Part shown: positions 14,908 to 24,106 of the stretch, piece after piece | How the letters are laid out: every line of letters begins with the position of its first letter | Numbering within the stretch: position 1 is the stretch's first letter | From: Bacteroidota bacterium | GTDB lineage: Bacteria > Bacteroidota > Bacteroidia > Bacteroidales > Prolixibacteraceae | NCBI GenBank assembly: GCA_023412195.1 | Contig: JAEYNZ010000030.1 | Span: forward strand, 1-37,854 | DNA: 37,854 nucleotides | Direction of reading: 5' to 3' | Translations under genes and position numbers: made by a program | Notes under the pieces: generated by a model | Told to the model about the DNA's origin: nothing | Seen by the model: only the letters and a program-made list of their open reading frames with translations | Database searches by the model: none

Positions 14908-15846
14908 ATGAGGCTACATGCATTTCGCGACATTCATCCTTTTTCCCGGCTGATATTTTCTGTTTTCATCATCCTTGTCAGTTTTTTATTGTTCCTGGCA
15001 TTGTCGGTCATAGCAGCCATCCCGGTATTCGGACTGGAGACTGTGATGAACATGGCTTCACTGACCGATCTTTCAAGCCCTGAAACCATCCGTTTGCTCA
15101 AGTTCTTCCAGGTTGTGCAGTCATTCGGACTGTTCATCATCCCTCCTTTTATCCTTGCTTCAATGTTCCACCACAGCATAACTGATTACCTCTTCCTCGA
15201 CAGAAAGGTAACCCCTGTTTCATCCCTGCTTGTCATCGCACTCATATTCTTTGCGCTGCCTGTTATCAACTTTACAGGGGAACTGAACAACCAGATGCAT
15301 TTTCCTGAATGGGCTTCAGGAGTTGAAGACTGGATGAAGAATGCCGAGGAGAGAGCAGAAGAACTTACTAAGGCATTTTTGAAAGTTGAGAATATTGGTG
15401 GGTTGATGTTCAACCTTTTCATGATCGCTCTTCTGCCGGCCATAGGTGAAGAACTGCTTTTCAGAGGTGTCATTCAGCGTATTTTCACCGAATGGACCCG
15501 CAGCCACCACTGGGGCATCTGGATTTCAGCCATCCTTTTCAGTGCACTGCATATTCAGTTCTATGGTTTTATACCCCGCATGCTTCTGGGCGTATTGTTC
15601 GGATACCTGCTGGTTTGGAGCGGATCTATGTGGTTGCCCATCATTGCCCATTTTTTCAACAATGCATTTGCCGTGATTGCCATGTACCTGATCGACCGCG
15701 GCATCATTAACCCGGAACTGGAGGAAATCGGCGCCGGTGCCGGAAGTTACTATGCCGCCTTCCTGAGCCTGGGGATGGTCATCCTGCTGATATTGCTGAT
15801 CAGAAGGGACAACAGGGATAAAGAACCTGATTACATCAGTACGTAA
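14908..15846 (+). CDS. CPBP-family intramembrane metalloprotease
   Basis: A 312-residue polytopic membrane protein with about seven or eight hydrophobic segments. The CPBP/Abi motifs are in order: GEELLFRG with the EE pair at residues 181-182, then a phenylalanine/histidine motif in LFSALHIQFYGF, then HFFNNAF. These supply the glutamate and histidine residues of the membrane-embedded active site shared with Rce1 and bacteriocin-immunity proteases. The substrate is unknown. A TTG at 14899 is in frame, but ATG 14908 gives the natural start MRLHAFRD. The gene is monocistronic. Its 3' end overlaps the convergent 624-residue gene by 11 nt, so the two transcripts must collide or read through each other. 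Confidence 0.88.
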   Translation: MRLHAFRDIHPFSRLIFSVFIILVSFLLFLALSVIAAIPVFGLETVMNMASLTDLSSPETIRLLKFFQVVQSFGLFIIPPFILASMFHHSITDYLFLDRKVTPVSSLLVIALIFFALPVINFTGELNNQMHFPEWASGVEDWMKNAEERAEELTKAFLKVENIGGLMFNLFMIALLPAIGEELLFRGVIQRIFTEWTRSHHWGIWISAILFSALHIQFYGFIPRMLLGVLFGYLLVWSGSMWLPIIAHFFNNAFAVIAMYLIDRGIINPELEEIGAGAGSYYAAFLSLGMVILLILLIRRDNRDKEPDYIST

Positions 15847-17710
15847 ATGCCTTAAAGGAATGGGGGTTAAGGGTGACTTCAAACACAGAAACATCCTTCC
15901 CATATTTACGGTTCCTGCGCACGGGAGCCTCCCTGCGGTTGCCTGAAAGAATTGCACCTGTTGCTGCGTCTTTAATTTGCAATGTATTTTGATCGATACA
16001 GACATTCACCTTTACATCTTCATCCAGAAATGAATGAATAACAAAGGAATGATTGTCATATGCAAACAGGCTTACTTCACCCGGACCTTCCAGTTGCACA
16101 GCCATGTTCCCGGCAATGACCTGCCGTAAACGGTCAAGCACAGGCGCCGGAAGGTAGTACAGATCTATGAAGTTGTCAGGAATTGTCCACACATAGAATT
16201 TTCCTTTTGAATAATCAGCCGAATGAAGGAGAGGCCAGCCATTCGTATCATCGATGGCTGAAATGGTTTCCCATGAATCGTTGGTCAGGTAATTCATCTG
16301 CGGTATGATCATTTCTTTTTCAGAAAATGAAGGTGGAGCCCAGCCTGCTGCAAACTCCTTCACAGCAGCTTTTCTTTCTGTGATGCGAAGTTCTGCTATG
16401 TCCTCAATTCCTTTCCCCTGCATAGATTGATAAAAACCTGAGGTAACAACAACATTTCCACCACGCGTCAGCTGCCTTTTAATCTTTGACACAATATCCT
16501 TGTCGAATGATGCGGTTTCAGTCAGCAATACCACCGGCTCATTTTCAGGAAATTCAGGCACCAGGTCGATGGGGATACCTATCATTCCAAAATAATTCTG
16601 AAGGAAATCTTCTCCCACTGAATGATAAGGCTTATAACATTTTACACCAACTGGATTTCCAAGAACGCCAAGCACCTCATCAACAACCTCCAGGGAATAA
16701 CCTGCAGCCCGTGCCATCGTTTTAGGTGTAAACATTGAACCATCGGACTGTTTCAACGGTTTTTTCATCTCATCATAGCTAAAACTTGTGCCACTTCCCT
16801 GCCATGGGGCACGCAGGTTTTCCCTCATTGGATATTGCAGCTGCCTGATGTCGAATAGAGTTATTTCAGGTGCTTTGGCAAACAGGGTTACCCAAAGTTG
16901 TTCGGCATAACGGTCCATATAGCGCAATCCGCCTGTATCGACCCAGCCTCCCCGGTTGTTTCCCGGTTTCAGGTTTTCAAAATACCTGAAAACCGTATAT
17001 CCAAGATATTGCTGCAGATGTTGATTTCCCGACCGGTCACGGGTTTCAGTGCCTGTATACAATCCGTCAAACAGACGGGGTTCTTCTTCAAGATTAAAGC
17101 CCAGGCCCTGAAAATGCTCATACCAGTTGGGATACTTTATCACCACTTCGACATTGGGATTCACTTTTTTTGAAGGATGGATCACCAGATCAACCGCTGC
17201 ATTTTTCATCAGATCCAGACGGTATTCAGTCCAGCTTTTATCTCCTTTGGCTTCAATGCACAAATCGCACTTGCAGCTTGTAAAGAAAAAGTCGTCGAGG
17301 ATGTATTCATCGAAATGACGTGCAGTGTGTTCGGCAATCTCCTGAACCTTTTTACGGTGCCCCGGATTGGTATAACAGAAGGTTTCAAAATTGTTGCTTT
17401 CATCGATGGTATATGTGATACCCCCTCCGACTTCTATCCCCTTACCCTTGAAGAACAGAATAGCGGTTTCAAGGGTTTTATCATCCACAATCAGCAGGTC
17501 TCGATGGGTTTCGAGATAAATTTTATCGACATGCACCTGTTTGGAAAGGGTATCCCATACAGCATTGAGCCAGTTAAGATCACCCATCTTTTCAACTTCG
17601 TATGCACGGCAATAAACGGCAGATTTGAAATTTTTATAACCCTGGCTCATTGACTGGGAGCTAATGGCTAAAAGTACCACCACAGAAAGCAAAAGGTTCA
17701 GTTTCTTCAT
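15836..17710 (-). CDS. Secreted protein of unknown function, possible unclassified glycoside hydrolase
   Basis: 624 residues with a clear signal peptide (about 22 residues, ending SSQSMSQ). Residues 28-350 look like a TIM-barrel hydrolase, with strand-like motifs such as VDKIYLETHRD, GIEVGGGITY and YILDDFFFTSCKCDLC, where the Asp-Asp pair and a CxCxxC motif stand out. Residues 400-450 resemble the glutamine-amidotransferase-like trimerisation region seen after GH42-type barrels (VVLLTETASFDKD, GGNVVVTSGF). The C-terminus is a beta-sandwich-like segment. I cannot place it in a named family. It is co-directional with and downstream of GH31 and GH2, which suggests a role in the same glycan pathway, but a 564-nt gap with five hairpin repeats separates it from GH31. 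A near-consensus -7 box (TATCTTTC, about 20 nt upstream) may give independent transcription. Confidence 0.6.
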   Translation of the reverse strand: MKKLNLLLSVVVLLAISSQSMSQGYKNFKSAVYCRAYEVEKMGDLNWLNAVWDTLSKQVHVDKIYLETHRDLLIVDDKTLETAILFFKGKGIEVGGGITYTIDESNNFETFCYTNPGHRKKVQEIAEHTARHFDEYILDDFFFTSCKCDLCIEAKGDKSWTEYRLDLMKNAAVDLVIHPSKKVNPNVEVVIKYPNWYEHFQGLGFNLEEEPRLFDGLYTGTETRDRSGNQHLQQYLGYTVFRYFENLKPGNNRGGWVDTGGLRYMDRYAEQLWVTLFAKAPEITLFDIRQLQYPMRENLRAPWQGSGTSFSYDEMKKPLKQSDGSMFTPKTMARAAGYSLEVVDEVLGVLGNPVGVKCYKPYHSVGEDFLQNYFGMIGIPIDLVPEFPENEPVVLLTETASFDKDIVSKIKRQLTRGGNVVVTSGFYQSMQGKGIEDIAELRITERKAAVKEFAAGWAPPSFSEKEMIIPQMNYLTNDSWETISAIDDTNGWPLLHSADYSKGKFYVWTIPDNFIDLYYLPAPVLDRLRQVIAGNMAVQLEGPGEVSLFAYDNHSFVIHSFLDEDVKVNVCIDQNTLQIKDAATGAILSGNRREAPVRRNRKYGKDVSVFEVTLNPHSFKAFTY

Positions 17711-17772
17711 GATATCATGGTTTTAATTGGATATTCGAAAGATACAAAGAAATCAGGTACAAATTAGTGAGA

Positions 17773-18268
17773 AGAGAGACACAAGATGTTTAGACACAAG
17801 ACACAAGACAAGAAGGCTTTTTAAGTGCTTTTTTCCTGTCTTGTGTCTTGATACTCTTTATCTTGATACTATGAGAGACACAAGATGTTTAGACACAAGA
17901 CACAAGACAAGAGATCATTTTGGTTGCTTTTTTCCTGTCTTGTGTCTTGATACTCTTAATCCTGATACTAAGAGAGACACAAGATGTTTAGACACAAGAC
18001 ACAAGACAAGAGATTCTTTTGGTTGTTTTTTTCTTGTCTTGTGTCTTGATACTCTTTATCTTGATACTAAGAGAGACACAAGATGTTTAGACACAAGACA
18101 CAAGACAAGAAGGCTTATTAAGTGCTTTTTTCCTGTCTTGTGTCTTGATACTCTTAATCCTGATACTAAGAGAGACACAAGATTTTGAGACACAAGACAC
18201 AAGACAAGAGCGCTTATTAAGTGCTTTTTTCCTGTCTTGTGTCTTGATACTCTTAATCTTGATACTAT
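17773..18268. repeat. Tandem array of five 99-bp hairpin-forming units
   Basis: Units start with GAGAGAC at 17774, 17873, 17972, 18071 and 18170, so the period is exactly 99 bp. Each unit holds an inverted repeat CAAGACACAAGACA ... TGTCTTGTGTCTTG (14 bp, perfect in unit 1 at 17797-17810 and 17837-17850, 26-nt loop). Units differ in the loop (AAGGCTT-TTAAGTGC versus GATCATTTTGGTTGC types) and in the linker (CTCTTTATCTTG versus CTCTTAATCCTG), giving a mosaic. The array fills the gap between the GH31 stop and the next gene on the minus strand. Because 99 is divisible by three it stays open in a frame (17727-18188), which I regard as an artefact. Confidence 0.93.
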
Positions 18269-18274
18269 ATGAAA

Positions 18275-20671
18275 CTACTTCACATTCAATTTTACTCCCT
18301 GTTGCTGAAGCGGGTTGGATTTCAAGCTGAACCTGTTACCTGACCGCTGAAGCTCAACTTCCACCAGGTTCTGGTCGGATGGCAGGCATACAAAACCTTT
18401 TGCTGTGCGTGAATCAGAGGCAAAAACCCTCAGTTCCAGGTTAGACCAGTCCATATCTTTTGTCGATTGTGCCAGTCCGATATGTGGAATGGCGGCACCA
18501 TCGCGGACCAGTATAACGGCAGGTACTTCGCCAGCCTTTATATGATGCCAGCCCGGGTTATACACTTTACCGGTCTGGTAGTCGATCCATTTGCCACCGG
18601 GCAGGTATACATCGCGGCTTTCCACGCTTTCGAACAGAGGAGCTACCAGCATGTCGGCACCGAACAGATAGGCATCATCGACCAGCCATGCGCCTGCATC
18701 ATCCGGATATTCAATGAAAAGCGCACGCATCATGGGCAATCCGTTTTCAGCCGAATGTTTCGACTGGGCATAAATATACGGCATCAGCTTATAACGCATT
18801 TCGGTAGCAAGCCTGAAGGCATTGTTAAAACTTTCGTTGTATTCCCAGGGCTCCTTCGGTGGAGCACCATGTGTACGCGAATGTGAAGATAGCATTCCAA
18901 AGGGAAGCCACCGGCGATAAATATCTTCAGGGGTCCTCGTTACAAACCCACCTATGTCATGGCTCCAGAAAGTAAACCCTGAAAGTCCCATCGACAGTCC
19001 GGAACGGAGGGTAGCCTCCATCGCAGTATTTGTATTGGCTGCATCACCACCCCAGTGCAGGGGGTAACGCTGGCTTCCGGCCCAGGTTGAACGGGCCCAG
19101 ATAATGTTGTCGCCGGTTACCTCTTTGGTAACATCAGCCACCACTTTGTTATACCTCAATGGGTAAAGGTTATGCTCATAAAAGCCGGTTTTGCCTGATG
19201 CATAGATGCCATCGGCAGGAGCTGCTTCACCGAAATCGACCTTAATGGCACCCACACCCAGTTCAAGAAGACCACGCAGTTTATCCTGATACCAGGCAAT
19301 GGCATCGGGATTGGAAAAATCGAGCACTGCATCCTCGTATGGCAGGTTGCCTTTTGCATTTTTTACATAAAGGCCTTTCTCTAGTATTTCAGGAAACAGG
19401 TCATTCTTTGGAACAAAGTAAGGCAACTGCCATAAACTGGTTTTAAAACCCATCTTGTCGAGGTCTTTTATCATCCCTGCAGGATCTTTAAACCTTGAAG
19501 GGGCAAATTTATAGTCGCTGCGCCAGTCGACTTCAAACCAACCTGTATCGAAATGAATAACATCACTGGGTATGCGGTTTTGACGCAGCAGATTGGCAAC
19601 CTTTCTGCCGTCCTCTTCTGAAAAATAAGTTATGCGGCTCATCCAAAGCCCAAATGACCAGAGCGGAGGCATCTGTGCCTTTCCTGTCAGGCTGGTATAT
19701 TCATCCAGGATGTCTTTCGGCTCGCCCAGAAAAACAAACAGATCAAGTGCTTCATCTCCAATCATCAGCGACATCACACCGTTAAAGTACTTTCCAAAAT
19801 CAAGCGAGATCGGCGACGAAGTGTGCATGAATATCCCGTATCCGCGGTTGCTCATAAAAAAAGGAATGGGTTTGTACATGGTTTCATTCTGAACACCATT
19901 GGGGTCATCGATCCACAGAACTACTTTCTGTCCCCGCTTGTCGAGGCCCTTAAAGTTTTCACCTGTGCCAAAAATCTTTTCACCCGGTGAAAGGCTGAAC
20001 ACGGCGTTCATGCTCCTTGAATAATCAGAAGCCCTTCTTACAAAGGAAAAGGGAGTAACCGGTGTATAGGTGCCGGTGTTGTCTGATGAATGGTTTGTCC
20101 GGGTCAGCAGTTTTCCCTGTGCATCGTAAAACTCAACATGCCACGGATGCTCCCTCAGGATCACAGAACCGAACTGGCTGGTATAGCGGTGCCCTCCTTC
20201 AATCTTTGTGTGTTTCCAGGAATTATCTTTAGGTGCAACACCGTTGACAAGCATCAGGGATTCTTCATCTGACTTTACTTCCACCCCTGATTTCATGCGA
20301 ATCCTGACAGTTTTTGGCGAAACAAATTCAAGGGCAAAATCCAGTTTAGGATGTGTTTCATACTCCACCCCCGGAAATTCATTCCCCTCAACCGGGCTTA
20401 ACCCGGCAAGCGTATTGTTAAATGCATGCCGTGTACGGAACTGATGCCGTATCCATTTTACTTTCCCACTACCAGTTTGTGGATTAAAACTGACAAGGCT
20501 GTCGGCTACAAAGTAGGTATTGGCAAAATTGTAGAAATCCTCGCTGATATCCAGTGCATCGTTCAGAAGCCTGTTGTTGGGCGCTCCCGATGACAAGGGG
20601 AGCTGTGCAAATGAATTTGCAGAAAAACCCAACAGTACGAATAGAATAAACAAATATTTAAATTTCATCAT
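18275..20671 (-). CDS. GH31-family alpha-glycosidase (alpha-xylosidase/alpha-glucosidase type)
   Basis: About 798 residues from the ATG at 20671, which starts a standard signal peptide (MMKFKYLFILFVLLGFSANSFAQ is residues 1-23). The N-terminal beta-sandwich holds GTGENFKGLDKRGQ; the catalytic barrel contains SFGLWMSRITYF, the nucleophile Asp479 in IKVDFGE and the acid/base Asp543 in HWGGDA. The KVDFGE form and 64-residue spacing resemble YicI-type alpha-xylosidases. It is secreted, probably periplasmic. A TTG at 20716 would extend the frame but would add a non-signal leader. The gene starts 41 nt after the GH2 stop, so the pair is an operon that could strip alpha-xylose and beta-galactose from a branched glycan such as xyloglucan; that substrate is inference. 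Confidence 0.92.
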   Translation of the reverse strand: MMKFKYLFILFVLLGFSANSFAQLPLSSGAPNNRLLNDALDISEDFYNFANTYFVADSLVSFNPQTGSGKVKWIRHQFRTRHAFNNTLAGLSPVEGNEFPGVEYETHPKLDFALEFVSPKTVRIRMKSGVEVKSDEESLMLVNGVAPKDNSWKHTKIEGGHRYTSQFGSVILREHPWHVEFYDAQGKLLTRTNHSSDNTGTYTPVTPFSFVRRASDYSRSMNAVFSLSPGEKIFGTGENFKGLDKRGQKVVLWIDDPNGVQNETMYKPIPFFMSNRGYGIFMHTSSPISLDFGKYFNGVMSLMIGDEALDLFVFLGEPKDILDEYTSLTGKAQMPPLWSFGLWMSRITYFSEEDGRKVANLLRQNRIPSDVIHFDTGWFEVDWRSDYKFAPSRFKDPAGMIKDLDKMGFKTSLWQLPYFVPKNDLFPEILEKGLYVKNAKGNLPYEDAVLDFSNPDAIAWYQDKLRGLLELGVGAIKVDFGEAAPADGIYASGKTGFYEHNLYPLRYNKVVADVTKEVTGDNIIWARSTWAGSQRYPLHWGGDAANTNTAMEATLRSGLSMGLSGFTFWSHDIGGFVTRTPEDIYRRWLPFGMLSSHSRTHGAPPKEPWEYNESFNNAFRLATEMRYKLMPYIYAQSKHSAENGLPMMRALFIEYPDDAGAWLVDDAYLFGADMLVAPLFESVESRDVYLPGGKWIDYQTGKVYNPGWHHIKAGEVPAVILVRDGAAIPHIGLAQSTKDMDWSNLELRVFASDSRTAKGFVCLPSDQNLVEVELQRSGNRFSLKSNPLQQQGVKLNVK

Positions 20672-20712
20672 GTTAATTATTAATTTATGCCTTAAAAGAT
20701 TCCAAATTGATA

Positions 20713-23229
20713 TCAATTTAGTGTAATTTCAAAAGTCATCCCCTGTATTCCTTCTGATGATGCGTTTAATGTTGCCTTACCAGGTTTTTCCCCGGCCTGC
20801 ACCACCACAAGGCATTTTCCGTTAAAAGCTTTAATGGAGGAACCCTTCATGTGTTCATGGCTGATGGGGTTGCCATTATCGACACCCGCTATGGAAGCAC
20901 CTCCATCTATGGTGAAGGTAATGGAATTATCAGCAGTTGGAACAGGGTTTCCTTTTTCATCAAAAACCTCAATTGTAACGAATGAAAGGTCGTATCCATC
21001 GGCTGAAATTGCGTTTCTGTCGGCTGTAGCTTTCAACACAGCAGGTTGACTTGCAGTCACCAGTTCCCTTTCAAGGACAACTGCTCCCCCGGAACGTGAC
21101 ACGGCTTTAAGTGTACCAGGTTCAAAAGGTACTCGCCACGTCAGATGCAGGTCTTCTTCACTTTTCACCCGGCTGCCCAATGATTTCCCGTTCAGGAACA
21201 ATTCAACTTCCGGGGCGCTGGAGTATGCCCATATATCCACCATTTGTCCCGGCTCCCATCCTGTCCAGTGAGGAAAAACATGCAACACATCCTTTTCAGT
21301 CCATTCACTTTGGTACATGTAATAGATATCCTTGGGAAACCCGGCCAGGTCTATAATGCCGAAATAGCTGCTACGTGCCGGCCACCAGTATGGAGTCGGT
21401 TCACCCAGGTAATCGAATCCTGTCCAGATATAGGTACCTGCTATATGATCGTATTTCTTTACAATTTTCCAGCTTTCCTCATGGGTTGATCCCCATGGCA
21501 CATGACAGTTATCGTATGCTGAACACTGGTGTTCAGGGTTTCCAAAAGGCTTGCCGGTGGGAGGATAACTATCGGGCCAGATAAACATACTGTCTGATGG
21601 CATCTGATAGAACCCCCGCGTCATGAGCCCTGAAGTGGATTCACTTATAAGTAAGCTTTTACCCGGATAATTCTCCGGGAAGGAGGCAAAATTCTGGTGA
21701 TGATAATTAAACCCATATATATCCAGTGCATCTGACTTAAAAAGGTTGTTCCATGGATTGACCTCATTGCTTCCGGCAGTTACCGGACGTGAAGGATCGA
21801 TACTTTTTACCAGGTTTACCAGTTTGGTTGTCAGGAGTGAATTCACCGACATACTGCCTGAATTGATGATGCTCTGATCTACATTTTTTTCAAAATTAAG
21901 AAGCAGGTTTGCCTGTTGAATATCCAGCGTATCGGCCTGTACATGTTCCCATTGTTCGAGCACTTCATTGCCGATGCTCCACATCATTACCGAGGGGTGG
22001 TTCCTGTCGCGCAGGATGTGGTCGGTCAAATCGCGTTCATGCCATTCAGGAAAATAACGGGAATAATCAAAAGGTGTTTTTCTCTTGCGCCACATGTCAA
22101 AGGTTTCATTCTGAACGACAAACCCCATGCGGTCGCACAATTCAAGCAACTCAGGAGCGGGTGGGTTATGAGCGGTACGTATTGAATTACATCCCATTTC
22201 CCTGAGAATTTCAAGCTGCCTTTCCAGTGCCCGGGTATTAATGGCTGCTCCCAGGCACCCTAAATCATGGTGCTGACAAACGCCCAGCAATTTTACATTT
22301 TTTCCATTCAGAAAAAATCCTTTAAGGGGATCGAAATGAAAATACCTGATTCCAAAACTTGTTTCGTAGCTGTCGGTTAATTTCCCATGGTTGTATACTT
22401 CTGAAACTGCCTTATAAAGAGCAGGATTTTCAATACTCCATAATTGTGGGTTGTCCACCTTCATTTCCTGAACAAAGACTTTTTCGTGATCAGTAAAAGG
22501 CTGTTCTGAGGTTTCAGTCTCAACTATTTTATCTCCGTCCGGCCCAAACAATGTTGTTTTAAGAACCAGGTCAACAGGTCCATCCAGCCGGTTTTCCAGC
22601 TTAGTTTCAACAGAAACCGTTGCCTGATGCCCGTCAACCGAAGGAGTTGTTATGTAAGTTCCCCATTGCGGTATAAAAAGCCTGCCCGTTTTCACCAGCC
22701 ACACATTGCGGTAAATGCCCGAACCTGAGTACCAGCGTGAATTAGGCTGTTCGGAATTATCAACTTTCACTGCCAGTACATTTTCCTCATTTCCAAACCG
22801 GAGATGGGAAGTAAGGTCATACCTGACAGAGCTGTAGCCGTATGGCCTCATTCCCAGCCTTTGTCCGTTCAGCCAGACCTCCCCTTTCTGGTATATTCCG
22901 TCGAAATCAATAAATACAAGTTTTTCCCTGTCCTCCTCAGGAAGTTTAAATGATTTCCTGTACCATCCTGTGCCGCCAGGCAATGCTCCACCTCCCGGAG
23001 TTGCAGGATGTTCCCGGCTGAAGTTTCCTTCAATGCTCCAGTCATGCGGCAGGTTCAGAACCCTCCACCCTGTGTCATCAAAATCAGTATTTGAAAAAAG
23101 GTCAGAATCGTCGAGAATAAACTTCCACTCTTTTGTGAAACGGGTTCTATGCCTCCGGTTCTCATTTTGGTCCAGGTTACAGGAAAACACCAAAAATCCC
23201 AATGAAAGAAAAATAAATACAAATTTCAT
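20713..23229 (-). CDS. GH2-family beta-galactosidase-like lipoprotein
   Basis: 838 residues from the ATG at 23229; longer in-frame starts add a non-signal leader. The N-terminus is a lipoprotein signal with cysteine at residue 17 (LVFSC). Domain order is GH2 sugar-binding sandwich (GTGWYRKSFKLP, QKGEVWLNGQRLG, NSRWYSGSGIYRNVWL), immunoglobulin-like domain, catalytic TIM barrel with SIRTAHNPP, acid/base Glu422 in WSIGNEV and nucleophile Glu530 in ISESTSG, then a DUF4982-type Ig domain (MYQSEWTEKDVLHVFPHW) and a final Ig-like domain. This is the common Bacteroidota beta-galactosidase layout; other beta-glycosides remain possible. It is the first gene of the GH2-GH31 operon behind a good -7 box and is probably tethered to the outer membrane. 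Confidence 0.93.
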   Translation of the reverse strand: MKFVFIFLSLGFLVFSCNLDQNENRRHRTRFTKEWKFILDDSDLFSNTDFDDTGWRVLNLPHDWSIEGNFSREHPATPGGGALPGGTGWYRKSFKLPEEDREKLVFIDFDGIYQKGEVWLNGQRLGMRPYGYSSVRYDLTSHLRFGNEENVLAVKVDNSEQPNSRWYSGSGIYRNVWLVKTGRLFIPQWGTYITTPSVDGHQATVSVETKLENRLDGPVDLVLKTTLFGPDGDKIVETETSEQPFTDHEKVFVQEMKVDNPQLWSIENPALYKAVSEVYNHGKLTDSYETSFGIRYFHFDPLKGFFLNGKNVKLLGVCQHHDLGCLGAAINTRALERQLEILREMGCNSIRTAHNPPAPELLELCDRMGFVVQNETFDMWRKRKTPFDYSRYFPEWHERDLTDHILRDRNHPSVMMWSIGNEVLEQWEHVQADTLDIQQANLLLNFEKNVDQSIINSGSMSVNSLLTTKLVNLVKSIDPSRPVTAGSNEVNPWNNLFKSDALDIYGFNYHHQNFASFPENYPGKSLLISESTSGLMTRGFYQMPSDSMFIWPDSYPPTGKPFGNPEHQCSAYDNCHVPWGSTHEESWKIVKKYDHIAGTYIWTGFDYLGEPTPYWWPARSSYFGIIDLAGFPKDIYYMYQSEWTEKDVLHVFPHWTGWEPGQMVDIWAYSSAPEVELFLNGKSLGSRVKSEEDLHLTWRVPFEPGTLKAVSRSGGAVVLERELVTASQPAVLKATADRNAISADGYDLSFVTIEVFDEKGNPVPTADNSITFTIDGGASIAGVDNGNPISHEHMKGSSIKAFNGKCLVVVQAGEKPGKATLNASSEGIQGMTFEITLN

Positions 23230-23253
23230 GATGCAGGTTTTGCTGATTCCCTG

Positions 23254-23261
23254 CAAAAATA
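23254..23261 (-). promoter_or_regulatory. Putative -7 box of the GH2-GH31 operon
   Basis: Minus strand TATTTTTG fits TAnnTTTG exactly and lies 24 nt upstream of the GH2 ATG at 23229. The usual -33 position is T-rich but has no clean TTTG. Confidence 0.5.
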
Positions 23262-23296
23262 AAATTTTGGGTGAGAAGATATTGTAAAAACTACAT

Positions 23297-24037
23297 TTAA
23301 TTGAAATCAAACAGCAGGTCAACCTGGAGACCTTCAGTTTTCAGCTTTTTCTTTTCATTCCGTCTGAATACATAAACCACCCCATATTCCTGGGCCCGCT
23401 GCCGTTTATGCTTTGGAGGCAGGGTTCCAAGGTTTTCTTCTATTTCACTCCACATCCTGCTGATAAATTCATTTGTTGTTTTACGCAGCATCTGCATCTT
23501 TTCATAGGAACGGAGCGTATTCTTTTTAAGGTTATGCTGAAATATGGATGCTTCGTAAAAATCTTCTACCCTGACCTTCACCAGTGCAATCGATGGGTTA
23601 TAGATCGGACTGCCGCCTTTCTGCATCCTTTTTTGTTCACCCTGGATGATTATCCGACCCCAATTGAGTACTTCCTGCTCTGTAGCAAGAGAAGGTACTT
23701 TGCGTCCGTTATCCTCTAAACCATAAAACGACAACACCTCCTCCTTAAGTTCCTCCCTTTCGATATTCATATACAGCACCTGTATGAAATGAGAAACATA
23801 CAAGCGGGCTTTTTCTAAAGATGCCCTGTAGACTGCAATTTTTTCGGATTCAATTTTCACATCAAGCTCATGATGGGTCAGGTGATTTTCAAAATTTGCC
23901 TTGACATTTTTCAGTTCGGCAAGTGTATTTTTTGAGAATGCAAGTTTTCCGGCATCGCGGTCGGCAGCAATCTGCAGGGCTGCTTCCAGTGCGCGAAGCC
24001 TCGCTTTATCTGTAGTAGGCAGTCGGCGGTAAGGCAT
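23297..24037 (-). CDS. Conserved hypothetical protein, helical
   Basis: 246 residues, charged and mostly helical by composition, with no signal peptide or membrane segment. It starts MPYRRLPTTDKARLRAL, a start I associate with an uncharacterised protein common in Bacteroidota, and has long Lys/Glu-rich heptad-like stretches (about residues 45-105 and 165-200) suggesting a coiled coil or helical bundle. The C-terminal part is strongly basic (PPKHKRQRAQEYGVVYVFRRN), so nucleic-acid contact is conceivable but unproven. The gene ends 67 nt upstream of the GH2 ATG on the same strand; the GH2 promoter lies in that gap, so they need not be co-transcribed. No function is offered. Confidence 0.75.
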   Translation of the reverse strand: MPYRRLPTTDKARLRALEAALQIAADRDAGKLAFSKNTLAELKNVKANFENHLTHHELDVKIESEKIAVYRASLEKARLYVSHFIQVLYMNIEREELKEEVLSFYGLEDNGRKVPSLATEQEVLNWGRIIIQGEQKRMQKGGSPIYNPSIALVKVRVEDFYEASIFQHNLKKNTLRSYEKMQMLRKTTNEFISRMWSEIEENLGTLPPKHKRQRAQEYGVVYVFRRNEKKKLKTEGLQVDLLFDFN

Positions 24038-24106
24038 ATTATTTCATTTTACAGTTAAGCGAAGTTAAGGATAATGACACCGGCGATAAAGCGTTCGCAG
24101 AAATAT

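Noticed and set aside
17727..18188. 153-residue ORF through the tandem repeat with a 33-residue periodic translation
   Set aside because: The 99-bp period is a multiple of three, so an open frame persists by arithmetic. The repeat is palindromic, and the peptide (repeating DTRCLDTRHKTR) has no signal or domain.
17773..18268. CRISPR array
   Set aside because: The 99-bp units are contiguous and similar along their whole length, with no unique spacers of uniform size, and no cas genes are nearby.
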